Source: Zymoseptoria tritici IPO323
Taxonomy: Eukaryota; Ascomycota; Dothideomycetes; Mycosphaerellales; Mycosphaerellaceae
NCBI RefSeq assembly: GCF_000219625.1
Contig: NC_018202.1
Span: forward strand, 520,100 to 584,099
DNA: 64,000 nt
Direction of reading: 5' to 3'
The translations under genes were made by a program, and so were the position numbers. Of this stretch, positions 54,583 through 64,000 are shown piece after piece (position 1 is the stretch's first letter; every line of letters begins with the position of its first letter). The notes beneath the pieces are model-generated. The model did not search any database and had not been told where the DNA came from. It saw only the letters and a list, made by a program, of their open reading frames with translations.

Positions 54583-56690
54583 ATGAAGAGACGGATCAGC
54601 GGCGACACGATTGTTATTAAGGATGACGAGGACAACATTGTAGTAGGACCTACTTCGAGGCCTTCTAAGAAGCCGCGGCTTCAGAATGGACAATTGCAGA
54701 TGGACATTTTGCGCGCTGGAGCTTCCCTAAGCAATGCGATTGTGATTAGTCCTGCGGCTTCTGAGCAGGACCGAGGCGAGTCGAAACAATAAGAAGAAGA
54801 TGGAGTGCAGAGAGCGGTTTAGTATAAGATGGAATCGGGCGAGGAGTAGACGAGCCAAACGGTTGGAGATCGGGAAGTTGAGGACCAGGGCCTACTACGT
54901 ACGCCTAGACAACAAAGGCTCAGGACTGCACTTACTCCTCTAGCGACCGAAACAGAACTAGGGGACGAGCCTGCTGCTAGAGCAGAGCCTGGGGCCACAG
55001 CTCGTTCCGGGAAACGACGGCAGCTTCGCTACTTAAGCCACATCTCCATTGTAGGACCAGCATTTCCGAGAAGCGCTTACCACGGATACAAACCTCCTTT
55101 GCAACCTGTAAACGAGGTCGAAGCAAGCCTAGACTTGAGTGCAGGCTTCTTCGCAGCTGCGAAGTCTGCTGGCACCGAAACTCTGGAATGTGCTACTTTC
55201 AAACTCGATCAATTCTCGGTATATATGGCGGACGGACGACGCGCATCGGACCTCGTTACTCTTGAGAAACTGCGGCAATCAAACTATGCAGAGTTCTGTT
55301 TCGATGGCATTCTGTCGGCAGGTAACAAAAAGCGCTACGTGCAGGGCGTGCGGTTCGAGATCTTGGCTATTAGTAGGTACGGCGACCTGGACTTTACAGA
55401 TTTTGCCGGTAGCATCTGTATTTAATCGAAGCTGCAGTCGAAAGCGTCCGCTCTGTTTGGTCATTGGTATAAGCTGGGAACGCCTGCACCGGAATATCGT
55501 CGATTCTACGAGCCGTTCCTTTGGCTAGCACGGTTCGGGAAGCACTTCGTCGACTACCTCCTCAGCAACTAGCAGATCACCCTTGGACATTTCCGCAGAC
55601 GATTTTACTAATGGCTGACTGGACTCTACGGCGATGACACTAGCTTCAACTAATGGCTAGCTGAATGCAAACTTAAAGACTTCTACACGACCATTGCCGC
55701 AAATGTCGGCTTCCTTTGGAAAGAATGCTGGGATATTAATAACAAAGAGTCTGGATTGTGCCGACAACCGATCTGGGGTGAAGTCGATCCCTATAATCTT
55801 ACAGCTATCCTAGCGCAGCCAAACAAGGAGTTGCGAACGATCGTTACGCCTTTTGTCTACCAGTGCTTTCGACATATGTACTTCGGTGACCAGCTGGAAG
55901 AGCGGACAATCACAGACCGAAATGTGCTGAAGAAGTCGGATGAGCTAAAAGCAAGGCTCAGACTGACGCCGCGACGAGCATCTCCGAGTGCACCGCCAAT
56001 GCAAACCTTAACGCCTAGGAGTATGAGCCGAAGCGAATCTCAAGAGGGGAACAAAGCAGTCACGGTGAACACAGGGGATGTCGTATGCGTCGCGCCGGAT
56101 GTCAGTACCAAATGGGGGATCAAAGCGCACGCATGGTATGCCTATGTTCAGAACGTGCACACTCGCAAAGATCGTACTTCGCTCGATGTTCTCTGGCTGT
56201 ACGAGCCAAAGGACACTACACTTGGCAAAGCCTATTACCCTTTTGCGAATGAGCTCTTCTTGTCCGACAACTGTAGCTGCGGCACATCGGCTCTCGACCT
56301 GGATTGCGTCTTGGATAAGGCAGACGTATGTTGGTATGCTAAGGATCCATATCAGCAGGGAGGACACTTCGTGCGCCAGAAGTTCCGCACAGTTCACGAG
56401 CAAGACACATACGACTTCGTTGCAATTCAAGCAAGCGACTTTAGGTGCCAGTGCAAGCATGACGTTCCTATATTCGACGAGTGCCGGAGCAAATATGCAA
56501 TTGGTGACACCGTCCTCGTCCGCGAATGGAATGACGACCTTGACGAGGACCGGCTCCAGCCTACCCAAATTATCGAGTTCGATACCCAGAAGCGGCGCGT
56601 CGTTCTGCGTCAATTCTTGCGGAAGAGCGAGCAGCAGACGGGCGCGAAAGCTAGGCCGAACGAGCTGGTACTACTTATAGCGTAGCTCGG
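54583..56690 (+). pseudogene. DIM-2-like DNA methyltransferase, N-terminal half, RIP-inactivated and truncated
   Basis: A single plus-strand frame from the ATG at 54583 carries seven stops (54790, 54820, 54847, 55423, 55570, 55609, 55651), all TAA or TAG at plausible Gln codons, and no frameshift. The product matches the N-terminal half of fungal DNMT1-type methyltransferases as I know them. A replication-foci-like segment is at 55160-55400 (KLDQFSVYMADG, EFCFDGILSAGNKKRYVQG). A BAH domain is at 56040-56450 (GDVVCVAPD, VLWLYEPKDT, YYPFANELFLSDNCSC, RQKFRTVHEQDTYDFV). Part of a following BAH-like segment reads YAIGDTVLVREWNDDLDE. Homology stops after RPNELVL. The catalytic methyltransferase domain is absent and the sequence changes abruptly to AT-rich subtelomere. 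It cannot encode an active enzyme. Confidence 0.75.
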
Positions 56691-56722
56691 GTCGACGAAG
56701 TCGACCCGAGCGGAGCTATAAG
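56674..56722. repeat. 49-bp hairpin at the methyltransferase truncation point
   Basis: Two 23-nt arms with three mismatches surround a GAA loop. The inner 12 bp (GCTCGGGTCGAC and GTCGACCCGAGC) pair perfectly. It sits exactly where methyltransferase homology ends and AT-rich sequence begins. Confidence 0.85.
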
Positions 56723-57189
56723 GCGATTTTTCGCGAAGCGACGAGTCGTTCGAGAGGGCTTTAGGGAATTTTCTATAAGCCCTTAAGGCTTATAGATTAA
56801 GGAAAAATTAAGAGACGTCGAAAAAGTACTCTCTTTAGGAAGCTAAAATTATTTTAAGATAATCGGTATTCTAGATATAATTTTCTAGAGCTTACTATAA
56901 TTTAGAATCCTTAGCTAGTATTTTTATTAGAATTAGAATACTTAAAGAAAGAAGAGAAAAATAGAACGAGGGCTAGAAAAAAAGATTAGAGCTTAGAAAA
57001 ATTAAGAGTAGATATCTACATAAATAGCCTCTTTTAGGACTTTATAGTTAATATATAGGGTTATTAGAATAAATAGTAGCCTTCTTAAATACTATATAGA
57101 GTTAAAGGGGCGTTAAAAGTATATAAACTACTTATATAATACTAAGAAAATATTAGAAGATCCCTAAGAGTAAGCTACTACTATTTTTA
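56723..57189. other. AT-rich junction sequence
   Basis: TA-rich, CA/TG-depleted sequence with no ORF. It is transitional between the hairpin and the satellite and contains diverged satellite-like fragments (AGAGCTTA, TTCTATAGAGC). Confidence 0.4.
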
Positions 57190-59160
57190 TATTTACTATA
57201 AGAATTACTAGAGACTAGCGACTATTTTTCCTAGGCTATATAGATACTAAGAAGGGTTAGAAAAAGAGTAGATAGGTAATAGAAATTCTATAGAGCCTAG
57301 AAAAAATCGATCGGTAATATTAGAAGAGATTAGTATTAATAGATTTCTTTAGAGCTTAGGAGATTTACTAAGGACTAGCTACTATTTTTCTAAGATTATA
57401 CTAATAGTAAGGAAGCTATAAAAAATAACAGTTAGGTAGTAGGAATTCTAAAAAGCCTATAAGAAATTAGTAAAAAATTTAGATAGGACCTAGATTTAAG
57501 CAAATTCTCTAGAGCTTATTAGATTTACTAAGGACTAGCTATTATTTTTCTAGGGCTATATAGATACTAAGGAAGCTAAAAAAAATAGTAGTTAGGGTAT
57601 AGAAATTCTATCGAGCGTAAAATAAATTATCGAGTACTTCTTAGGGAGATAAGTTATAAGGAAATTATCTAGAGCCTATTAGATTTACTACGGACTAGTT
57701 ATTATTTTTCTAGGGCTCTATAGATGCTAGAAAGGCTATAAAAAATAGCAGTTTAGTTATAAAAATTCTATAAAGCTTAAAAGAAAGTGTCGAGGAATTC
57801 TTAGTAAGATAAGTTATAGTTAAATTATCTAGAGCTTATTAGATTAACTATAGACTAGCTACTATTTGTTTAAGGCTATATAGATACTAAGAAAGCTATA
57901 GAAAATAATAGCCGGGTAATAGAAATTCTATAGAGCTTAAAAGAAATCGTTAAAGAATTATTAGGGAGATAAGTTATAAGTAAATTATCTAGAGCTTATT
58001 AGGTTTACTACGGACTACTTACCATTTCTCTAGGGCTATATAGATATAAAGAAAGCTATAGAAAATAGTAGCTAAGTAGGAGAGACTTTATAGAGCTTAA
58101 AAGAAATCGTTCAACAATTCTTAGGGAGATAAGTTATAAGCAAATTATCTAGAGCTTAGTAGATTTACTACGGACTAGCTACTATTTTCTTAAGGGTATA
58201 TAAATACTAAGAAAGCTATAGAAAATAGTAGCCGGGTAATAGAAACTCTATAGAGCTTAAAAGAAATCGTTAAAGAATTATTAGGGAGATAAGTTATAAG
58301 TAAATTATCTAGAGCTTATTAGGTTTACTACGGACTACTTACTATTTCTCTAGGGCTATATAGATATAAAGAAAGCTATAGAAAATAGTAGCTAAGTAGG
58401 AGAGACTTTATAGAGCTTAAAAGAAATCGTTAAACAATTCTTAGGGAGATAAGTTGTAAGCAAATTATCTAGAGCTTAGTAGATTTACTACGGACTAGCT
58501 ACTATTTTCTTAAGGGTATATAAATACTAAGAAAGCTATAGAAAATAGTAGCCGGGTAATAGAAACTCTATAGTGCCTAAAATAAATCGGCGAGAAATTC
58601 GGATATAGTCTAGAGTTAAGGAAATTCTTTATAGCTTATTAGATTTACTAAGGACTAGTTATTATTTTTCTAGGGCTATATTAATGCTAAGTAAGCTATT
58701 AAAAATAGTAGTTAGGGAATAGAACTTCTATAGAGCGCAAAAAAAATTCTTAAGTAACTCTTAGTAAGATAAGTTATAAGTAAATTATCTAGAGCTTATT
58801 AGACTTACTATAGACTAGTTACTATTTTTAAGAGGCTATATAGATACTAAGAAAGCTATAAAAAATAATCGCTAGGTAGTAGATACTCTATAGCGCCTAG
58901 AATAAATTAGTAAGTAGGTCTTAGGGTAGGTAGGGTAAAAGAAATTCTCTAGAGCTTTTTAGATTTATTAGGGACTAGCTATTAATTTTGTAGGGCTATA
59001 TAGATACCTAATACTCTATTAAAAATAGTAGTTAGGTAATAGAAATTCTATAGAGCTTAAAATAAATTATTAAGAAATCTTTAGAGAGATAAGTTATAAA
59101 TAAAGTATCTAGAGCTTATTAGATATACTATAGACTAGCTACTATTTTCCTAGCGTACCT
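57190..59160. repeat. 160-bp AT-rich satellite, about 13 units
   Basis: The landmark ACTA.GGACTAGCTACTATTT recurs at about 57211, 57371, 57530, 57690, 57850, 58010, 58170, 58330, 58490, 58650, 58810, 58970 and 59130, giving a period close to 160 bp. In the middle a 320-bp dimer is repeated almost exactly (about 57990-58310 and 58310-58630), a higher-order structure. Both strands are full of stops. It lies directly 3' of the recombinase-like gene. Confidence 0.9.
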
Positions 59161-59403
59161 AAATACTATTAAAACCTTAAAAATATAGGATAAGTCTAAG
59201 TATATTATAGCTAGCTTAAGGTTAATTACTCTAGTTCTAGGAATCTATATTATATATTCTCTTAAGCTATAGAGTTCCTAGTATTTATTATAAGGATATA
59301 CTACTAAGAAAGCGTAAGGAAAGATAGTACTACTAACGAAGAAGTAAGAAATATATAGATCTTCTATATAAATATACCCTAAGCCTCTAGCTTTCTAATA
59401 ATC

Positions 59404-62400
59404 CTATATCTTTTTCGGCCGTCCCCTCTTATTAGTCTTAACCTTCTTAGGCCTACCTCTACCCTTTTTAGCTATCGGAGGATTAGAAGATCCCTTATTA
59501 TTATCGTTACTACTACTTCTATTACTAAACGAGCGCTTAGATCCTCTAGATATAGAGCGGCTTATAGCTTTATTATCTTCTTTATCCTTAGAGTTACTAC
59601 TCGAGTTCTTTTCGATATTAATAGTAGGAATATCTATATCTTCTATAGCCTTAGAGCTCGACTGTTTCTTAACTATAGGTTTAGAGCTAGTGGGTTTTAG
59701 CTTAGGTTTAATATTATTAGAGGATACGCTACTAGCGCTTTTATAAGAGCTACTATTACTATTACTACTTAAGATAATAGGAGCCTTTCCTTTATTACTA
59801 TCTTTCTTTAGTACCGGATTACTTTCTACTTTAGTATTAATAGTCGTTATATAATCTTCGATAAGGGTTTCTTTCGAAGGGCTATAGACTTTATTATTAA
59901 GTAGACGAAGAGCTTTAGGGGTAAGTCGATTTTTCCGGGTATTTTCTTCGGTTAAAAGAGTCTTAGGACTACTAAATATATTCTTAAAGGTAAGAGATTT
60001 GTTAGAACCCGAGCTAGGGTTACTTAGATTATCTTTAGAGGACTCGAGTACCTTAGGAATAGTAAGCGTTTTATTATCCGAATTATTACTTAGATTAAGA
60101 CTACTAGAGTCGATCGAAGATATAGAAGAAGAGGTAGTACTATCCTCTTTATTACTAGCCGTCTTATAGCTTTTTACTCGAGAGATATACTCTACTTTAT
60201 CTTTTAAGATCTCTCTTATCGATCTATCCTCTAGTAAATTAAAGTAGTTAAAGTATAGCTTAGAGAAAGCTAGGCTTCGGTTCGTAGTATCTCTAGTCTT
60301 ATTACTAAAGTAGTTTGTTTCTCTAGCGTAGTTTAGATTCGCTACTTTAGTAGAATGTCCCGCTAGTATATCCTCGATATTAGATTGTTCTCGATTACTT
60401 AATTTTATAGCCGTTTTATTCGATCGAGGGCTTAATAGCTCCGGCCTCTCTACTAGTATACGCTCTTTAATTATATAGGTTATTAAATGTCTATACTCTT
60501 TAATACCAATTCCTTTATTAAAGTACTTTTTAGTTATATCCTTTAGAGCTTTACTTAGAGTAAGGCTCGTAATATTCTTATTATAAAGCTTAAAGAAAAG
60601 CTTTGTTTCTAGGGTTATAACGTCTAGATAGTTAATCCGTAGATACTCTATTAGCGGAATAATAAAAGTAATATAGTAGACTATTATCCTCGTTAGGCGT
60701 ATAGGTAGAAACCGAATAGTATTAGTATTTAGGGTAGTAGAGTCCCGGTTCTTATCGAGGTTACTCGTATCTAAAGCTATTAAATTATTACTCTTATCGA
60801 GGAAGATATCTCGTAGGGATCCTAGACTAGTATTTCGAAACTTAAGTAGAATAACCGCTTTCCCTCGTAAGGGACTACTCGATAATAAGTAGATATTTAG
60901 CGCTAAAGATACTAAGAAGTTATAGATCTTTTTAAAGTAGCTTAGAATACCGTCTTTAATACTAGCCTTACTACCTAGATTAGGATCTAGTAAGAGATCT
61001 TTATTTATAAACTTCTTAATAAGAATATCCTTATATTTTACTAGGTACTTAGAGCTCGTTAGATCCTCTAAAGGCGTATTATTATCTTTACGATCGAGAA
61101 TCTTACTTAGGTCTAGGTCTATTATATTATCCTCCTTCTTATTAAATAGAATAATTTCTCTAAAGAATAGATCTTCTAGATCTTCTAAAGATTTTATAAA
61201 TAAGGTCCGTAGCGTATTTATATTAATCTTAATATTATCTATAGCTAAAGTATCCGGATCTATATCGTCTATAGGCTTATAGCTACTAATCTTATTATAA
61301 TTATAATACTTTAGCTTAATCCGAAGGCTATAGTACTCGGTAAAGTAGTTACTAGCATTTATAGTTAATCTAGACTCGATAAACTTTAAAGCGTTATCTA
61401 CTCTAGTAGTAGTAGTACTTAGAAGTACTAGATACTTTAAAGTAAAGAGGCGGCTAGAGTAGATTAACTTAGATAGTAGAGATTGTACCGAAGTAGTCTT
61501 TCTAAATATAATAGTATTCTTATCTTCTAGGGCTAGGATCTTAGCCGGATCTAAGCTCGCTATAATTAAATAAGTTATTAAGGGATTATTAAAGCTACTA
61601 TTCTCGTAGAATACTATATCTATTCCTAGAGTAAGAAGATAATCTAGAGTCTCTAATAAAACTCTCTTTAGATCTTCTTTAGCTCTATTACTATCCTCTA
61701 TTAAATACGTACTAATAGTAGATACTTTAAATAAAAGACTACTAAGAGAAGACTCTATAGTAGGCTTAGAGTAGTAGGCTTCCGGCTCTCGATATATAGT
61801 ATAGAGATAGACGAAGAAGGTAGCGATAGGCTTAAGGTAAGACTTTCTCGTAGCTATATCTAGCTCTTTAAAGGCCTTAACTTCTAGATTATTATTTCCC
61901 GGGTTATAATTATTAAGAGCCTTCCTAGTATTTATAGAGAGATCTTCGATAGAACTAAAGGTCTCTAAGCCTAGATTTATAGTCGTATAATAGATAAAGG
62001 CTAGTAGCCTATTCTTAAGAAAGATATTAGGATCTATTATATTTAGAAGTAGTTCTAGGTCCTTATCCTCTAGATATCGGAAGTAGTAGGTACTTCTATT
62101 AAAAAACTCTTCCTCTCTATTTATATTAGATTCCTTAGGCGCGTTAGAAAGCGTATCCTTCTTTATACTACTAAAGACGTCTTTATACGTATCTAGATTT
62201 AGATCCGTATTAGATATACTACTAGTATAGGTATTACTATTCTCTTTAATAAACTTAGGTATAAACCTATACTTTAGATTATCCTTAAATCCTTTAATAG
62301 ATATAATAGGAACCTCTCTTAGAACGTTAGGATTAAGAGTAGTCGTATTTTTATAGTTATGTTTTTTATTTAGATGTCTTCGTACTTCTTTAGCGCTCGG

Positions 62401-62926
62401 ATTAAGATAGAGACAAAATCGGCATTTATATCCGTCTAGGTTTAGCTCTAGGTTAGGATAGTAGTAGGTATTATAGCTTATATTACTAAGAAACTCCTTA
62501 GAATTCTTTTCCTCTTTAATAAGTATATCTTTACCCTCTATAAAGCTCTTAATTAAATCTAAAATAGAGGTAGAGTTATAATATTCTCTAGTCTCCTTAT
62601 TATTCTTATTCGAATGTCCCTATTATATATAGTTAGTAGGGTTTCTAATATACTCTCTAGACTATACTTACCTTTAAATGTTTTACTATATTATTAATAT
62701 CCTTATTAAGAGTAGTAGAACACTCCGAGCAAATTAATAGCTTTAGATCCGGATTATAGTCTAGCGGTAACCCTTCTAAGGACTCTATACTACTAGGAGT
62801 AATAGCTTTAAAGGTCTCCTTAGTATAAGGCCTATTATCCTCTAGTAGTTTATTAAATTCTTCTATAGTAAGAGGCCTAATTCTATCTATATTCTTATAA
62901 TAGATACTACTAGTAGTAGAAGACAT
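59404..62926 (-). CDS. TG/CA-depleted subtelomeric gene: zinc fingers, tyrosine-recombinase-like domain, AT-hooks (1156 aa)
   Basis: Exon 1 is 62926-62672 (85 codons) and exon 2 is 62619-59404 (1071 codons plus stop), joined over a 52-nt intron in phase 0. Exon 2 has no ATG, GTG, TTG or CTG in frame, so start-codon-based calling misses it. I translated it in full and found no stop. Zinc finger 1 is C66, C69, H83, H87 and spans the splice junction, which supports the intron. Zinc finger 2 is C151, C154, H167, H172. Residues about 655-860 have the layout of the tyrosine-recombinase domain seen in telomere-linked RecQ-type fungal proteins: R670 (SSPLRGK), K708, R795/H796 (KEYRHLI), H840 (LAGHSTK) and Y849 (NLNYAR). 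The C-terminal 300 residues are Ser/Asn/Lys-rich and end in two AT-hooks (RGRP at 1139-1142 and 1150-1153). There is no helicase domain. The protein has one Met and no Trp; its only four Cys and six His are the residues named here. The likely role is DNA binding and possibly recombination at chromosome ends; activity is inferred. Confidence 0.8.
62620..62671 (-). other. 52-nt intron of the recombinase-like gene
   Basis: Donor GTAAGT directly after an AAG codon, branch point TACTAACTA, acceptor AATAG before GGA, phase 0. Removing it places H87 four residues after H83 and completes the first C2H2 finger. Confidence 0.85.
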
Positions 62927-63300
62927 CTAGTAGTAATAAAGAGTATAAGAGGTAGTAGTAGTAAAGAGTATATAAGGTAGTAGTAGTAAAGAGTATAAAA
63001 GGTAGTAATAGAGTAGATAATATAAGAGAGAAGGTTAAGAAAAGGAAGAGAAGAGTAAGACGAAAACTAAAGGTTTATATAGTCTATTCTATTTCTAAGT
63101 ATATAGTATAGCGGTTTTAGAATATAAGATATAGCGGTCTAGAGATATAAGATATAGCGGTTTTTAAGTATATAGTATAGTAGTCTAGAGATATAAGATA
63201 TAGCGGTTTCTAAGTATATAGTATAGCGGTCCTAAAGTATAGAGTATAGAATATAGAGTATAGCGGTTTAGAGTATACTAGTATCTAGATATACTATAGT
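62927..63300. repeat. Short tandem repeats upstream of the recombinase-like gene
   Basis: Immediately 5' of the gene, AGTAGTAAAGAGTATA(A)GAGG units of about 34 bp occur three to four times (62931-63015). From 63090 to 63270 there is a GATATAGCGGT plus TAAGTATATAGTATA motif repeated about six times. They lie in the presumed promoter and 5' UTR. Confidence 0.7.
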
Positions 63301-63866
63301 AGCTTAGAACTATATACTATAAAGGTCTCTAAATATATAGTATATAGTATAGGCGCCTAGAAGTATAGAGTATTATATATTAGGGCTCTATTATATATAA
63401 TATAAAAGCCGAGAACCTAATAGATTAATACTTTAAGTATAGCTTATATATATAGTATACTTTAGCTAGTAGTTCTAGAGTATAGATAAAATATAGGGTA
63501 TATACTATCTCTTATTCTTCTTAGACTACTTAGAGCTACGATATAGAGATAAATTAATTAACTAAGGTAAATATAAAGCGTAACCTATATAATAAGAATA
63601 TTAGTAAATAGAATAAAGATATAGAAGTAGATAGGGTAGAACCCGAATCCGCGTAGCGCTAACCCGGTTAATAGGTTTAATTAAGTCGACGTAAAGCGTA
63701 ACCCGTTAAATAGGTAATAGTATTAGGGTTAATAGATTTAATAAAATCGACGCGAAGCGTAACCCGTTAAATAGGTAAAAGTACGAGTTAGGGTTAAGAC
63801 GTATTAGTAGTAGAGTTTAGAGTAGGTTAAAGTCGTAGGGTTAGGCGCGCGCGTAAGCGCGCGGCG

Positions 63867-63867
<1 letters not shown>
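63301..63867. repeat. Telomere-adjacent AT-rich sequence with a recurring AAGCGTAACCCGTTAAATAGG motif
   Basis: The motif occurs in variants near 63650, 63695 and 63755, each with a TCGACG(C/T)(A/G)AAGCG lead. Several isolated TTAGGGTTAA or GTTAGGGTTA stretches (63725, 63790, 63838) look like degenerate telomeric repeats. The GCGCGCGCGTAAGCGCGCGGCGG block just before the telomere is a sharp GC island in AT-rich DNA. No gene is seen. Confidence 0.6.

Positions 63868-63927
<60 letters not shown>
63868..63927 (+). repeat. Variant telomeric repeat (TGAGGG)10
   Basis: Exactly ten perfect TGAGGG units lie directly proximal to the canonical telomere. Confidence 0.97.
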
Positions 63928-63928
<1 letters not shown>

Positions 63929-64000
63929 TAGGGTTAGGGTTAGGGTTAGGGTTAGGGTTAGGGTTAGGGTTAGGGTTAGGGTTAGGGTTAGGGTTAGGGT
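63928..64000 (+). repeat. Telomere (TTAGGG)12
   Basis: Twelve perfect TTAGGG units plus one base run to the end of the window with the G-rich strand 5' to 3' outward, so position 64000 is at or close to the physical chromosome end. Confidence 0.97.

Noticed and set aside
56723..59160. RIP-killed transposon instead of satellite
   Set aside because: No transposon protein is readable in any frame and the 160-bp periodicity explains the whole stretch.
59404..62926. RecQ helicase (telomere-linked helicase) gene
   Set aside because: The N-terminal and recombinase-like parts resemble that family, but no Walker or DEAH motifs occur in the ORF, and the sequence after the stop is satellite.
59404..62926. 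Starship captain (DUF3435) recombinase
   Set aside because: The spacing and the YRH and GHST motifs fit the telomere-linked helicase-associated type better, and no Starship cargo or boundaries are seen at the telomere.
1..64000. tRNA or rRNA genes
   Set aside because: None was noticed by eye; a covariance-model search would be needed to exclude a tRNA.

Overview
The window is the right end of a chromosome from a filamentous ascomycete (Pezizomycotina; a Dothideomycete is plausible but not proven). The + strand ends in about 12 copies of TTAGGG preceded by ten copies of TGAGGG. The genes I can resolve carry short introns (52-107 nt) with GTAAGT/GTGCGT donors and CTAAC/CTGAC-type branch points. 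Many blocks have lost CpA and TpG, and their stop codons are TAA/TAG at expected Gln or Trp positions. This is the signature of repeat-induced point mutation (RIP).

Layout. 1-2868 has no recognisable gene. 2877-5800 is a full-length RIP-ruined hAT transposon with 8-bp target duplications, followed by RIP-degraded sequence (5801-7260) that holds a dead paralogue of the small coiled-coil gene at 18489-19028. 7.3-26.2 kb has moderate GC and is gene-poor: one convincing two-exon gene (10141-12599), several weak hypotheticals, minisatellites, and a decayed Ulp1/C48-type cysteine protease gene (about 22.6-25.2 kb). 26199-33096 is a complete RIP-mutated Ty1/copia element with 121-bp LTRs, CCCGG target duplication and an extra 3' ORF. 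33.1-38.6 kb holds gene relics and a second C48 protease copy (minus strand).

That second C48 reading frame runs directly into an internal telomeric tract (38683-38740). Beyond it lie a 5'-truncated 409-bp LINE copy, another telomeric tract, and then a full LINE (39176 to about 45.6 kb) whose 3' end faces the centromere, as in telomere-attached retroelements. 46.3-50.5 kb is a repeat mosaic: a 57-bp tandem array with a MITE, and a longer subtelomeric unit that carries an 18-bp palindrome seven times. An internally deleted hAT and a SINE-like insertion sit in this unit, each with an unoccupied site in a neighbouring copy. 50.5-53.2 kb has two minus-strand ORFs of unknown function. 54583 to about 56670 is the N-terminal half of a DIM-2-like DNA methyltransferase with in-frame RIP-type stops, cut off at a 49-bp hairpin.

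The terminal 7 kb is the most interesting part. A 160-bp AT-rich satellite (about 57.19-59.16 kb) lies beside a minus-strand gene (62926-59404, 52-nt intron) encoding 1156 residues. Its DNA is almost free of TG/CA, so it has one Met, no Trp, and all four Cys and six His at zinc-ligand or tyrosine-recombinase positions. It is nevertheless completely open, unlike the surrounding RIP-killed transposons. It looks like the zinc-finger plus recombinase part of telomere-linked helicase proteins, but with AT-hooks and no helicase. I read this as a subtelomeric gene kept functional under RIP-type mutation.
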